Part shown: piece after piece, positions 16,271 to 24,381 of the stretch
Layout: every line of letters begins with the position of its first letter
How positions within the stretch are numbered: the first letter of the stretch is position 1
Assembly: GCA_023421955.1 (NCBI GenBank)
Contig: JAEZSE010000046.1
Span: forward strand, 185,113-249,112
Direction of reading: 5' to 3'
Length of the DNA stretch: 64,000 nt
Source of the DNA: Bacillota bacterium
Lineage (GTDB): Bacteria > Bacillota > Clostridia > Christensenellales > UMGS416
Position numbers and translations under genes: made by a program
The notes under the pieces: generated by a model
Told to the model about the DNA's origin: nothing
The model's input: the letters and a program-made list of their open reading frames with translations, nothing else
Database searches by the model: none

Positions 16271-16878
16271 TAATTCACTCCGGCAAGAGATAGAATGATT
16301 GTAATGGCGGCCGGCGCCATTACAGATAGTATAACACCATGAATAAATGATTGTATAGCATAATCAGATCCGGAAGCCTTGACAATGACTGGCAGCGTTG
16401 TGTCCATTGACGTCGCGCCGCCAGCAGCAATACCAGCCCATGGATGAATAAATCGAACAGCAACTGGTATAAAAACGATTGCTAATATTTCGCGGATAAC
16501 ATTGGACAAAAAAGCGATTGCAGACAAGGATGCGTCATATCGGGTAAGCATCACAGATGACAGCGAGTACCATCCGAACCCGGCACCAACAGCAGCCCCC
16601 TGCCAGATCTTCAACTGAAGCAGCTGGCCTGATATCAAGCCTCCCAACACACTCCCGGAAGCGGCCAAGGCTGGGAGCGCAAAAAAGCCCAGACCCAAGT
16701 CCTTCACGCTTTGGCGTAAGCCCCTTTTCATACCAAGCTCTAGACCAACAAAAAAAAGCATTGCGCATAACAAGATGGAGATGCCATTATCGATGACCAG
16801 GGGTATCTGTAAGGCTGGCAAGAAGAACCCCACAACAAAGCCGGCTATCAAGCATATTGCAATCGTAACCGTCATCAA
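16270..16878 (-). CDS. lysO: LysO-family exporter, larger (C-terminal) half
   Basis: Corresponds to the main part of LysO (YbjE/DUF340), which exports L-lysine and its analogues in Escherichia coli. The 202 residues hold about six membrane helices. Family motifs are present: FFVGLELGMKRGLRQS, GAGFGWYSLSSVML and AGGATSMDTTLPVIVKASG. In E. coli one chain of about 300 residues contains both halves; here the N-terminal half is a separate gene just upstream (16875-17165), joined by a 4-base ATGA overlap that implies coupled translation. Substrate is by homology only. Confidence 0.8.
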   Translation of the reverse strand: MMTVTIAICLIAGFVVGFFLPALQIPLVIDNGISILLCAMLFFVGLELGMKRGLRQSVKDLGLGFFALPALAASGSVLGGLISGQLLQLKIWQGAAVGAGFGWYSLSSVMLTRYDASLSAIAFLSNVIREILAIVFIPVAVRFIHPWAGIAAGGATSMDTTLPVIVKASGSDYAIQSFIHGVILSVMAPAAITIILSLAGVN

Positions 16879-17165
16879 TTGTCTTTCCTCCGGCGAGAGG
16901 CCCTAATCAAAGCATAACCACCTGCGAAAAGCACACTTCCGAGTGTACAGCCGATTCCCAAAACCAGAGATCCAGCGCCGATTGAGCCAAATTGGGAAAT
17001 GATGCTTCGATCACCGCCCAGTTTCAGCCCTAGCAAAAAGATCAAAAGGAACAAGATGACTGTTACCACCATGCTGGTTGTTTTTATGAAGCCTTGCGGC
17101 AATCTGGCAACTCGGCCGACCACAAAGCCAGCCACAAGGAAGGCTGCGAGAAGGAGCGTTGGCAT
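16875..17165 (-). CDS. LysO-family exporter, small (N-terminal) half
   Basis: A 96-residue protein with three hydrophobic segments (about 3-18, 28-47, 58-86) and the motif LLIFLLGLKLGGDRSII typical of the first half of LysO/DUF340. It starts one base after the rnj stop and overlaps the larger half by 4 bases. Together the two chains (96 + 202 residues) equal one full LysO, so a heteromeric transporter is the simplest reading. No frameshift repair would join them, because the overlap is a normal stop/start. Confidence 0.78.
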   Translation of the reverse strand: MPTLLLAAFLVAGFVVGRVARLPQGFIKTTSMVVTVILFLLIFLLGLKLGGDRSIISQFGSIGAGSLVLGIGCTLGSVLFAGGYALIRASRRRKDN

Positions 17166-17166
17166 A

Positions 17167-18840
17167 TCAAATTTCCACTACGACAGGTAGAATCATTGGG
17201 CTACGCTTGGTCTTCTCATAAAGGAACTTCCTGAGCTCGTTGCGAAGGTCTGCCTTGATCGTGGCCATCTCTGTTGATTTTTTCATGCGCACCTTTTCCA
17301 GATGACTCACAATGATTTTTTTGACATCCTCCATGATCGCATCATTTTCCTTCACATAAACAAAGCCTCTGGAGATGAGCTCAGGCATCGCCAGCAGTGT
17401 GCCTTCATCCTTGGAAATGGTCATAACAACAACCAGTAAGCCGTCTTGAGCAAGATGCTTGCGGTCACGCAGCACCACGTTGCCCACATCACCAATGCCC
17501 AAGCCATCCACCAACACACTGCCGGCCTGTACTGTATCTGCCTTCACTGGGCTTTTCCCGTTTGCCAATTCAATAATGTGCCCGTTTTGCGGAATGATGA
17601 TATTCTTCTGAGACATCCCAAGCGACTCTGCCAGCATGGCATGCTGCTTCAGATGTCGGTATTCTCCATGTACAGGGATAAAATACCGAGGCTTCACCAG
17701 CGTGTGGATCAGCTTCAGCTCTTCGCGACACGCGTGGCCGGAGGCATGAATTTCAGCCAGTGCGTCATAAATCACATGGGCACCCAGGCGGAATAGCTGA
17801 TCGATCACCCTGCTTACGTATTTTTCGTTGCCCGGGATTGGCGTGGCAGAGAAGATCACCGTGTCACCGGGCCGGATCTCGACCTGGCTGTGTTCACCGC
17901 CGGCCATACGCACCAAGCCGGACATTGGCTCCCCCTGGCTGCCGGTTGTAATGACAACCAGGCGACGATCATTGAGGTTCTTGACCTTTTCCAAGGGAAC
18001 GAGCATCTCATCTTTGACCTTCAGATAGCCAAGTTCCTGGGCCATTTTAGCAATCTTCACCATACTGCGGCCTGCGAAACAAACTTTTCGGCTGTAACGC
18101 ATGGCGCTGTCAATGATTTGCTGGATGCGGTGGATATTGGAAGCGAAGGTGGAAATAATGATCCTGCCTTTTGCCTCGCGGAAGTAACCGTCCAGATTAA
18201 CTCCCACATTCTTTTCAGACATAGAGTAACCTTTGCGCTCCACATTGGTGCTGTCGGCCATAAGGAGCAGTACGCCCTCCTGCCCCAACTCCGCGAACCG
18301 GGCAAGATCCATCACCTCGCCATCGATGGGTGTGTAGTCCACCTTAAAATCACTGGTGAACACCACCCGACCCACCGGTGTGGAGATCGCCAGAGCCACT
18401 GAGCCAAGGATGCTGTGTGTGGTCTTGATAAACTCCACCGTGAAACAACCGAGATTCACCTTGTCTTTCGGGTTGACTTGCTTGAACACCACGTCGTTTA
18501 TGCCATTCTCAGCAAGCTTGTATTGAGATAGCATGATTGTAAGCTTCGTGCCATAAACCGGCACATTGAGCGATTTCATCACATAAGGCAGTGCGCCGAT
18601 GTGGTCCTCATGGCCGTGTGTCAGTATGATGGCACGAACCTTTTGTTTGTTCTTTTCCAGATAAGTGATATCGGGAATCACCAGATCGATACCAGGCATT
18701 TCCTCTGTGGGGAATGACAGGCCGGCATCAACGACGATGATATCGTTGCCGCACTCAAACGCAGTCATATTCTTGCCGATTTCTTCCACTCCACCCAGTG
18801 GAATGACTCTGAGCCCTGACGAGGGCTTCCTTTTTGCCAT
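17167..18840 (-). CDS. rnjA: ribonuclease J
   Basis: A cytosolic endo- and 5'-3' exoribonuclease for mRNA decay and rRNA maturation. The 557-residue chain carries the metallo-beta-lactamase motif HTHGHEDHIGALP near residue 75, FTSDFKVD, the beta-CASP part (STFASNIHRIQQII; TTGSQGEPMSGL), and HVSGH-equivalent motifs IHASGHACREEL and PVHGEYRHLKQHA, then the C-terminal domain. GGAGG is 10 bases before the ATG. It heads the rnj-lysO-mltG operon. The 240-base leader is full of hairpins (see 18934-19065). J1 versus J2 cannot be decided from one gene. Confidence 0.94.
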   Translation of the reverse strand: MAKRKPSSGLRVIPLGGVEEIGKNMTAFECGNDIIVVDAGLSFPTEEMPGIDLVIPDITYLEKNKQKVRAIILTHGHEDHIGALPYVMKSLNVPVYGTKLTIMLSQYKLAENGINDVVFKQVNPKDKVNLGCFTVEFIKTTHSILGSVALAISTPVGRVVFTSDFKVDYTPIDGEVMDLARFAELGQEGVLLLMADSTNVERKGYSMSEKNVGVNLDGYFREAKGRIIISTFASNIHRIQQIIDSAMRYSRKVCFAGRSMVKIAKMAQELGYLKVKDEMLVPLEKVKNLNDRRLVVITTGSQGEPMSGLVRMAGGEHSQVEIRPGDTVIFSATPIPGNEKYVSRVIDQLFRLGAHVIYDALAEIHASGHACREELKLIHTLVKPRYFIPVHGEYRHLKQHAMLAESLGMSQKNIIIPQNGHIIELANGKSPVKADTVQAGSVLVDGLGIGDVGNVVLRDRKHLAQDGLLVVVMTISKDEGTLLAMPELISRGFVYVKENDAIMEDVKKIIVSHLEKVRMKKSTEMATIKADLRNELRKFLYEKTKRSPMILPVVVEI

Positions 18841-18933
18841 AGTATGGTACCTCCAATTAATGCAACAGTATAAGGATTGCCAAGAAACGGATCATCATGA
18901 ATATGATCACAGGCAATCTTCATTCTTCTTTAT

Positions 18934-19065
18934 CTGAAACGATATTTCAGAATGTATCCGCAGTCTTCTGCGGTGTATAACCGGCAAATGCCGGTAAAAT
19001 CCTTTGTTAGTGTCATGAACACCGAATGACGATATTTCTTATCAAGGGAACCGCCATGCTGCGGT
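18934..19065 (-). promoter_or_regulatory. five-hairpin leader of the rnj transcript
   Basis: Five short, nearly perfect hairpins lie in a row between the promoter and rnj: 19050-19065 (ACCGC stem), 19012-19030 (GTCAT stem), 18980-18995 (ACCGGC with loop ATTT), 18958-18973 (CCGCAG with loop AAGA) and 18934-18950 (CTGAAA stem). A 10-base direct repeat, GAAATATCGT, occurs near 19035 and inside the last hairpin. No known riboswitch was recognised. Confidence 0.55.
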
Positions 19066-19086
19066 GCTTATGCAAACACAATTATT

Positions 19087-19095
19087 ATTATACCA
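19087..19095 (-). promoter_or_regulatory. extended -10 promoter for rnj
   Basis: TGGTATAAT on the minus strand (TGn plus a perfect -10). The -35 is poor, which fits an extended -10 promoter. Confidence 0.6.
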
Positions 19096-19114
19096 TATTG
19101 TGGAGAAAAGCGAA

Positions 19115-19142
19115 CCCCCTCCCCCAGTAATTGGGGAGGGGG
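19115..19142 (-). terminator. terminator of the hydrogenase operon
   Basis: A 10-base-pair GC-only stem (CCCCCTCCCC / GGGGAGGGGG) with an 8-base loop, about 30 bases after the hydA stop. The minus-strand transcript continues UUCGCUUUUC. Confidence 0.75.
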
Positions 19143-19170
19143 CAATGGTATGCTTTACTGAGAGCTGATA

Positions 19171-20913
19171 TTAGTCCAAATACAGCTTTCTTTTCTTATA
19201 TGTGGTGTGCAGCAACTCATGTGACTTGTGGCTGCCGGGCTTTCCGAAATACTCCTCGTAGATCTTTTTGATCGAGGGGTTCTCGTGGGATTTGCGCACT
19301 GGCAAGCTGCGATCCTCATCATAGATGGCTTTGGCCCTCTCGCGGCGAACATCGGTGTGGAACTTCACTTCGTCGGAGACTAGGGGCTGTCCGCCGCCAG
19401 TCACGCAACCGCCGGGGCAGGCCATGATCTCAATGAAGTGATAGCTCTTCTCGCAGCTCTTGATGGAGTCCAGCAGCTTACGGGCATTGGCGGTGCCGTG
19501 GGCAACGGCTACGTGCAAGGGCAGGTCGCCTACCATCACAGTGGCTTCCTTCACGCCTTCCACACCGCGCACGGCAGTGAGCTCAATATCTTGCAGGGGC
19601 TTGCCGGTGACGATCTCGTGCACAGTGCGTACAGCAGCTTCCATCACGCCGCCGGTGGCACCGAAGATCACGGCGGCGCCGGTGCTGTCGCCGAGCACCT
19701 CGTCAAACTTCTCGTCAGGAAGGCGGACAAAGTCAATGTTCTGCTGCTTGATCATACGAGCGAGCTCGCGGGTGGTGATGGAAATGTCCACGTCCGGATA
19801 ACCGGTGCTGGAAAGCTCAGTGCGCTGCGCCTCGAATTTCTTGGCGGTGCAGGGCATCACGGAGACAACCACGATCTTTTCCGGATCAATGCCGTTCTTC
19901 TCGGCATAGTAGCTCTTGATCACTGCGCCCATCATCTGCTGGGGTGATTTGCATGTGGAGAGGTTCGGCAGGAATTCGGGATAATAATGCTCGCAGAACT
20001 TCACCCAGCCGGGGCTGCAGGAGGTGATCATCGGCAGTGCGCCGCCATCCTTCAGGCGCTCGAGCAACTCGGTGCCTTCCTCCATGATTGTGAGATCGGC
20101 GGCGAAGTCGGTGTCAAACACCTTGGCAAAGCCCATGCGGCGAAGAGCTGCAACCATTTTGCCAGTCACACGGCTGCCCATCGGTAGGCCAAACTCCTCA
20201 CCCAGCGCCACACGTACGGCGGGGGCCGTTTGAACGACAACATGCTTGTCGGTATCGCGAAGCGCTTCCCACACATCGTCAGTGTAGTCACGCTCATAAA
20301 TCGCGCCCACCGGGCAGGCCTGGATGCACTGGCCGCAGTTGATGCAGGGTGCATCACCAAGGCTCATCTGGAAAGGCGGCTCGATGATCGTATCAAACCC
20401 ACGCTCGGTTGCGCCGATAGCAGAAACACCTTGGATGTCGCTACAGGCGGCGACGCAGCGGCGGCACAGCACGCACTTGTTGGGATCGCGAACGATGGAT
20501 GCGGAGCTCTCATCTTTCTTGTAATCTTGAGGGCTGCCATCAAAACGGATGTCCTCAATGCCAAACTCATGGGAAAGCCGCTGCAACTCGCATTTGCCGC
20601 TGCGGATGCAGGTGAGGCACTTCTTTTCATGGTTGGAGAGAATCAGCTCCAGGTTGAGCTTACGGGCTTCCTTCACTTCATCGGTGTTGGTCTTCACATT
20701 CATCCCGTTCTCAGCAGGCAGCATGCACGCAGCTTGCAGCATCCTGGCACCGGTGTTGACCACACAAATGCGGCAGGAACCGATGCAGTTCACATCCTTC
20801 AGGTAGCACAGGGTAGGGATATAAACCCCCACCTTTCTGGCAGCTTCCAGCACTGTAGTGCCCCTCGGCACCTCCACCTTGATGCCGTCTATTGTCAAAC
20901 TTACGTTTTCCAT
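19171..20913 (-). CDS. hydA: [FeFe] hydrogenase catalytic subunit HydA of an NADH-linked complex
   Basis: Makes or uses H2 at the H-cluster, with electrons from NADH (and in bifurcating forms also ferredoxin) through HydB/HydC. The 580 residues contain, in order: a [2Fe-2S] domain (Cys 36, 47, 50, 63), a His-ligated [4Fe-4S] segment (H95 ... C99, C102, C108), two [4Fe-4S] ferredoxin motifs (C147-C157, C190-C200), then the H-cluster motifs L1 TSCSPGW (297-303), L2 MPCTAKKFE (353-361) and L3 IMACPGGCVTGGGQP. A C-terminal small-subunit-like tail follows (ERAKAIYDEDRSLPVRKSHEN). L1 with Ser in place of the second Cys is the form I associate with trimeric HydABC enzymes. Last gene of its operon. 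Confidence 0.95.
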   Translation of the reverse strand: MENVSLTIDGIKVEVPRGTTVLEAARKVGVYIPTLCYLKDVNCIGSCRICVVNTGARMLQAACMLPAENGMNVKTNTDEVKEARKLNLELILSNHEKKCLTCIRSGKCELQRLSHEFGIEDIRFDGSPQDYKKDESSASIVRDPNKCVLCRRCVAACSDIQGVSAIGATERGFDTIIEPPFQMSLGDAPCINCGQCIQACPVGAIYERDYTDDVWEALRDTDKHVVVQTAPAVRVALGEEFGLPMGSRVTGKMVAALRRMGFAKVFDTDFAADLTIMEEGTELLERLKDGGALPMITSCSPGWVKFCEHYYPEFLPNLSTCKSPQQMMGAVIKSYYAEKNGIDPEKIVVVSVMPCTAKKFEAQRTELSSTGYPDVDISITTRELARMIKQQNIDFVRLPDEKFDEVLGDSTGAAVIFGATGGVMEAAVRTVHEIVTGKPLQDIELTAVRGVEGVKEATVMVGDLPLHVAVAHGTANARKLLDSIKSCEKSYHFIEIMACPGGCVTGGGQPLVSDEVKFHTDVRRERAKAIYDEDRSLPVRKSHENPSIKKIYEEYFGKPGSHKSHELLHTTYKKRKLYLD

Positions 20914-20928
20914 CGGTTACAGCCTCCC

Positions 20929-22728
20929 TTACTTCTTCAGTATTGCCGAGAACTTGCAATTGTCCTCGCACACGCCGCACTTGATGCACTTATCCTGATC
21001 AATCAGGAAAGGCTTCTTGCGCTCGCCGGTGATCGCTGCGACAGGGCAGTTCTTCGCGCACAGGCTGCAGCCGATGCACTTGTCGGGATCCACTTGGTAC
21101 TGCAGCAATGCCTTGCAATGACCGGCAGGGCACTTCTTGTCACGGATATGAGCCTCATACTCGCTGCGGAAATATTTGATTGTGGAAAGCACAGGGTTGG
21201 GGGCTGTTTGTCCAAGGCCGCACAGAGCCGTACGCCGGATGCTGTTGGACAGTGTCTCCAGCATCTCAATATCGCCCTCTCGGCCCTTGCCCTCCACAAT
21301 ACGCTCTAGAATCTCCAGCATGCGCTTTGTGCCGATCCTGCAGGGCACGCATTTGCCACAGCTTTCATCCACGGTGAAGTCCAGGAAGAACCGGGCGATG
21401 TCCACCATGCAGGTGTCCTCATCCATCACGATCAAGCCGCCGGAGCCCATCATGGAGCCGATTGTTGCCAGAGATTCATAATCGATAGGCAAGTCAAGAT
21501 ACTGGGCGGGAATGCAGCCGCCGGAAGGGCCGCCGGTCTGGGCGGCTTTGAACTTCTTGCCACCAGGGATGCCGCCGCCGATGTCATAGACGATCTCACG
21601 AAGCGTCATGCCCATGGGCACTTCTACAAGGCCGGTGTTATTGATCTTGCCACCCAACGCGAACACCTTGGTGCCCTTTGACTTCTCTGTGCCGATGGAG
21701 TTGAACCAACTGGCGCCCTTCAGAATGATCTGGGGCACGTTGGCAAAGGTTTCCACATTGTTGATCGAGGAGGGTTGACCAAACACACCGCGAACCGCCG
21801 GGAATGGAGGCTTGCTGCGGGGCTCGCCGCGGTGGCCTTCGATTGAGGCCATCAGCGCTGTTTCCTCACCGCACACGAACGCGCCGGCACCCAAACGGAT
21901 CTCAAGGTCAAAATCGAAACCAGAGTCAAAGATGTTCTTGCCGAGCAGCCCATACTCGCGGGCCTGATTAATTGCAATCTCAAGGCGCTGTACGGCAATC
22001 GGATATTCTGCGCGCACATAAATGTAACCCATGCTGGCACCGATGCAGTAGCCTGCGATAGCCATTGCTTCAATCACGCAGTGAGGATCACCTTCCAGTA
22101 CTGAACGATCCATGAACGCACCTGGGTCGCCTTCGTCGGCGTTGCAGATCACATACTTCTGACCGACCGGCGATTTTGCGGCAAACTCCCACTTCATCCC
22201 GGCGGGGAAACCGGCACCGCCGCGGCCCCTCAAGCCTGACTCCTTGACAAGGGCGATTACATCTTTGGGTGTCATGGTCGTGAGCACTTTTGCGAGGGCC
22301 TGATAACCATCCAAGGCAATGTATTCCTCGATGTTCTCCGGATCAATTACACCGCAGTTCTTGAGCGCGACGCGCATCTGCTTTTTGTAAAACCCGATGT
22401 TATCAAGCGAGGCGGCCGTGGTCTCATCAGCCTTTGCGCCTTCCTTATAGAGCAAACGCTCTACAACGCGGCCTTTGATCAGGTGTTCGGCCACGATCTC
22501 ATCCACATCTTCCACCTTGACGTGGCTGTAGAAGGAGCCTTCAGGATATACGATGACCACCGGGCCCTGCTCGCACAAGCCGAAGCAGCCGGTCCGGACG
22601 ACCTTGATCTCTTTATCAAGCTTCTTTTCTTTGATTAATGCCTCAAAGCGGTTGGACACATAAAGCGACCCGGATGATGTGCAGCCCGTTCCGCCGCAGA
22701 CCAGCACATGGGATCTATAAAACAACAT
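20929..22728 (-). CDS. hydB: hydrogenase NADH-oxidising flavoprotein subunit HydB (NuoF-like)
   Basis: Binds FMN and NAD(H) and passes electrons to HydA. The 599 residues comprise a thioredoxin-like [2Fe-2S] domain (CGGTGCTSSG ... GCFGLCEQGPVV), the NuoF core with RGRGGAGFPAGMKWEFA (FMN) and NADEGDPGAFMDRSVLEGDPH (NADH), an SLBB segment, ESCGKCVPCRIGTKRM ([4Fe-4S]), and two C-terminal [4Fe-4S] ferredoxin motifs (CIGCSLCAKNC, CIKCGVCEDNC). This is the full HydB architecture of bifurcating hydrogenases. It lies 15 bases before hydA. Confidence 0.95.
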   Translation of the reverse strand: MLFYRSHVLVCGGTGCTSSGSLYVSNRFEALIKEKKLDKEIKVVRTGCFGLCEQGPVVIVYPEGSFYSHVKVEDVDEIVAEHLIKGRVVERLLYKEGAKADETTAASLDNIGFYKKQMRVALKNCGVIDPENIEEYIALDGYQALAKVLTTMTPKDVIALVKESGLRGRGGAGFPAGMKWEFAAKSPVGQKYVICNADEGDPGAFMDRSVLEGDPHCVIEAMAIAGYCIGASMGYIYVRAEYPIAVQRLEIAINQAREYGLLGKNIFDSGFDFDLEIRLGAGAFVCGEETALMASIEGHRGEPRSKPPFPAVRGVFGQPSSINNVETFANVPQIILKGASWFNSIGTEKSKGTKVFALGGKINNTGLVEVPMGMTLREIVYDIGGGIPGGKKFKAAQTGGPSGGCIPAQYLDLPIDYESLATIGSMMGSGGLIVMDEDTCMVDIARFFLDFTVDESCGKCVPCRIGTKRMLEILERIVEGKGREGDIEMLETLSNSIRRTALCGLGQTAPNPVLSTIKYFRSEYEAHIRDKKCPAGHCKALLQYQVDPDKCIGCSLCAKNCPVAAITGERKKPFLIDQDKCIKCGVCEDNCKFSAILKK

Positions 22729-22748
22729 AGTTTGCTTCCTCCTCTGCC

Positions 22749-23129
22749 CTATTCCTTGTTGCTTTCATGATGGCCGATTGTGAACTCCATCACGGGGCTG
22801 CCGTTCACAATGTGCTCGGCCACGATGCGGGGCACCATGTCCGGATCCACCTTCACATAGGTCACCTTGTCCTCACCGGGGCGGTAAACCTCCACGATTG
22901 GCTCAAGTCGGCACACACCGATGCATCCTGTTTGCGACACTGTGACATCGCTCAGATTGCGCTTGCCCACTTCGTTCATCATGGCCAGCAGAACTGGCCT
23001 TGCACCTGCCGCGATGCCGCAGGTGGCCATGCCGACCACGATGCGTGTGCCTTGCCCGCGCTCCTTGCGCAGGTTTACTGTTTCGAGTGCCCTTTTCCTG
23101 ATTGCTTCCAATTCCTGTATGGTCTTCAT
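22749..23129 (-). CDS. thioredoxin-like [2Fe-2S] ferredoxin subunit of the hydrogenase operon
   Basis: A 126-residue protein with the thioredoxin-like [2Fe-2S] pattern: GMATCGIAAGA near residues 34-44, then TGCIGVCRLEP near 88-98. It resembles the N-terminal domain of HydB and the C-terminal domain of HydC, so it may be an accessory electron carrier or docking subunit. It overlaps the HATPase gene by 4 bases (ATGA) and is 20 bases before hydB. Many clostridial hydrogenase operons have this extra gene; its exact job is unknown to me. Confidence 0.8.
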   Translation of the reverse strand: MKTIQELEAIRKRALETVNLRKERGQGTRIVVGMATCGIAAGARPVLLAMMNEVGKRNLSDVTVSQTGCIGVCRLEPIVEVYRPGEDKVTYVKVDPDMVPRIVAEHIVNGSPVMEFTIGHHESNKE

Positions 23130-23686
23130 GATTGATCCGCACCTCCGCGCAAATTCTGTTCAGTTTCATTGAGATATTGCCTGACCCACTGCAAGACATC
23201 CGAATTATCTATTGGCACATCGTCTCCCAGTGCTTGCCGGATCTCTGTTGTTTCAAACTCACCAACTGCTTCATTAACCTGGTGTCTATATGTGAAGTCC
23301 AGGTCCGGATTCGCCGCCACCAGCAGGTAAACAGTGTCTGCCAAATTACCCAATGGCGGCCTGTCGATGTGTGAGAGCCGATAGCTGCCCCAAACACTGG
23401 TGCCTTTGCCGGGAGCTGACTGAATGCCAAACTGCCCCCCGCAGGCCAAGCAACCTTCCTTAAACATCGGGATGCCCAGGCCAACTTTCCTGGTTTTCCT
23501 TGAGGTGGCGAAAGGGCTTTGCGCCTTTTGCGCTGCATCTTCATCCATACCGCAGCCATCGTCAGAGACTGTAATTGTCATCAGATCAGTCTTGAAATCC
23601 TCCACAACCTCCAGAAATATGTGCGCAGCGCCTGCCACGATGGAATTCTGCACGATATCTAGGATGTGTAAGGAGATTTCGTTCAT
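23126..23686 (-). CDS. histidine-kinase-like ATPase protein in the hydrogenase operon
   Basis: A 186-residue stand-alone HATPase (GHKL) protein. The N box is LDIVQNSIVAGA near residue 10-21, the G1 box VSDDGCGMDED near 41-50, and the G2-like GLGIPMFKEG near 69-78 with GKGTSVWGSY following. There is no phospho-acceptor His domain and no membrane segment, so it is not a classical two-component kinase. It lies between hydC and the 2Fe-2S gene. It may be a regulator or a maturation factor; the sequence does not say which. Confidence 0.75.
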   Translation of the reverse strand: MNEISLHILDIVQNSIVAGAAHIFLEVVEDFKTDLMTITVSDDGCGMDEDAAQKAQSPFATSRKTRKVGLGIPMFKEGCLACGGQFGIQSAPGKGTSVWGSYRLSHIDRPPLGNLADTVYLLVAANPDLDFTYRHQVNEAVGEFETTEIRQALGDDVPIDNSDVLQWVRQYLNETEQNLRGGADQS

Positions 23687-23691
23687 TGCAC

Positions 23692-24168
23692 TTACTTTTG
23701 ATACTTCTTTAGGATGCCCGGCACATCGTCTGGAGACAGTCGGCCATACACATCCTCACCGATTGTCATAACAGGAGCCAGACCACAGCAACCGAGGCAA
23801 CGGGTTTGGAGCAGTGTGAACTTGCCATCTTTTGTGGTCTTGCCGGGTTTTACACCCAGCTCTAAAGACAAACGGTCCAAAAGCTTTTCGGCGCCTTTCA
23901 CATAACAAGCTGTGCCCATACAAACGCTCACCACATGCTCGCCATTGCCCTGTAACGTGAACTGAGAATAGAATGTGGCAACGCCATACACCTCAGTCAA
24001 CGGCACATCGAGACCTTCGGAAATGAAATTCTGCACCTCCAGCGGCAGGCAGCCAAACAGATTCTGAGCGGCTTGCATCACTGGCATCAGGGCGCCCTTC
24101 ACATGCTTGTGATCCTCAATGATCTGTGCAAGCTTGTCGAATTTGTCCTTTTCCTTCACGACGTCCAT
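23692..24168 (-). CDS. hydC: hydrogenase subunit HydC (NuoE-like)
   Basis: A 158-residue [2Fe-2S] subunit that pairs with HydB. A helical N-terminus (GALMPVMQAAQNLFGCLP) and the EVYGVATFYSQF motif are typical of NuoE. Cluster ligands are in VCMGTACYVKGAE (CxxxxC) and TRCLGCCGLAP (CxxxC). The ATG at 24168 is chosen over the TTG just before it, since GAGGAGG lies at a good distance. First gene of the hyd operon, behind a promoter with Rex-like sites. Confidence 0.93.
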   Translation of the reverse strand: MDVVKEKDKFDKLAQIIEDHKHVKGALMPVMQAAQNLFGCLPLEVQNFISEGLDVPLTEVYGVATFYSQFTLQGNGEHVVSVCMGTACYVKGAEKLLDRLSLELGVKPGKTTKDGKFTLLQTRCLGCCGLAPVMTIGEDVYGRLSPDDVPGILKKYQK

Positions 24169-24203
24169 CAAACAGCCTCCTCTATGAAAATGAAAACCTA
24201 ACT

Positions 24204-24221
24204 TTGTTAATTTCTTAACAG
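24204..24221. promoter_or_regulatory. Rex-like operator 1 of the hydrogenase operon
   Basis: TTGTTAATTTCTTAACAG matches the clostridial Rex pattern TTGTTAANNNNTTAACAA at 13 of 14 defined positions. It lies just downstream of the -10 box, where a bound repressor would block transcription. Rex binds when NADH/NAD+ is low. No rex gene is in this window. Confidence 0.65.
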
Positions 24222-24236
24222 ACCCAAACTCCCGAT

Positions 24237-24242
24237 ATTATA
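24237..24242 (-). promoter_or_regulatory. -10 box of the hydC-hydA operon
   Basis: A perfect TATAAT on the minus strand, about 70 bases before hydC. The -35 region is a T-run with no good match, so this is a moderate call. Confidence 0.55.
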
Positions 24243-24270
24243 TCATTGATTTGAAAAAAAAGCATCCGTA

Positions 24271-24288
24271 ATGTTAAAAAAATAACAT
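24271..24288. promoter_or_regulatory. Rex-like operator 2, weaker copy
   Basis: ATGTTAAAAAAATAACAT is a perfect inverted repeat around a run of A. It fits the Rex pattern except for T-to-A changes at the outer and inner positions. It lies just upstream of the -35 region, so the two sites bracket the promoter. Confidence 0.45.
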
Positions 24289-24381
24289 ATATATAATATG
24301 AATTTTCTAGTCGATATTTGTGTAAAAAGGACGAGTATTTATTACCAGCGGTTCATGAATTGCAGATATCGACTAAAAACG

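Noticed and set aside
16270..17165. lysO broken by a frameshift
   Set aside because: The two halves join by a clean ATGA stop/start overlap, each with its own start, so this looks like a two-gene version and not damage.
18841..18910. A short frame beginning ATGAAGATTGCC in the rnj leader as a leader peptide
   Set aside because: No Shine-Dalgarno match, and it runs out of frame into rnj for many codons; a peptide is not supported.
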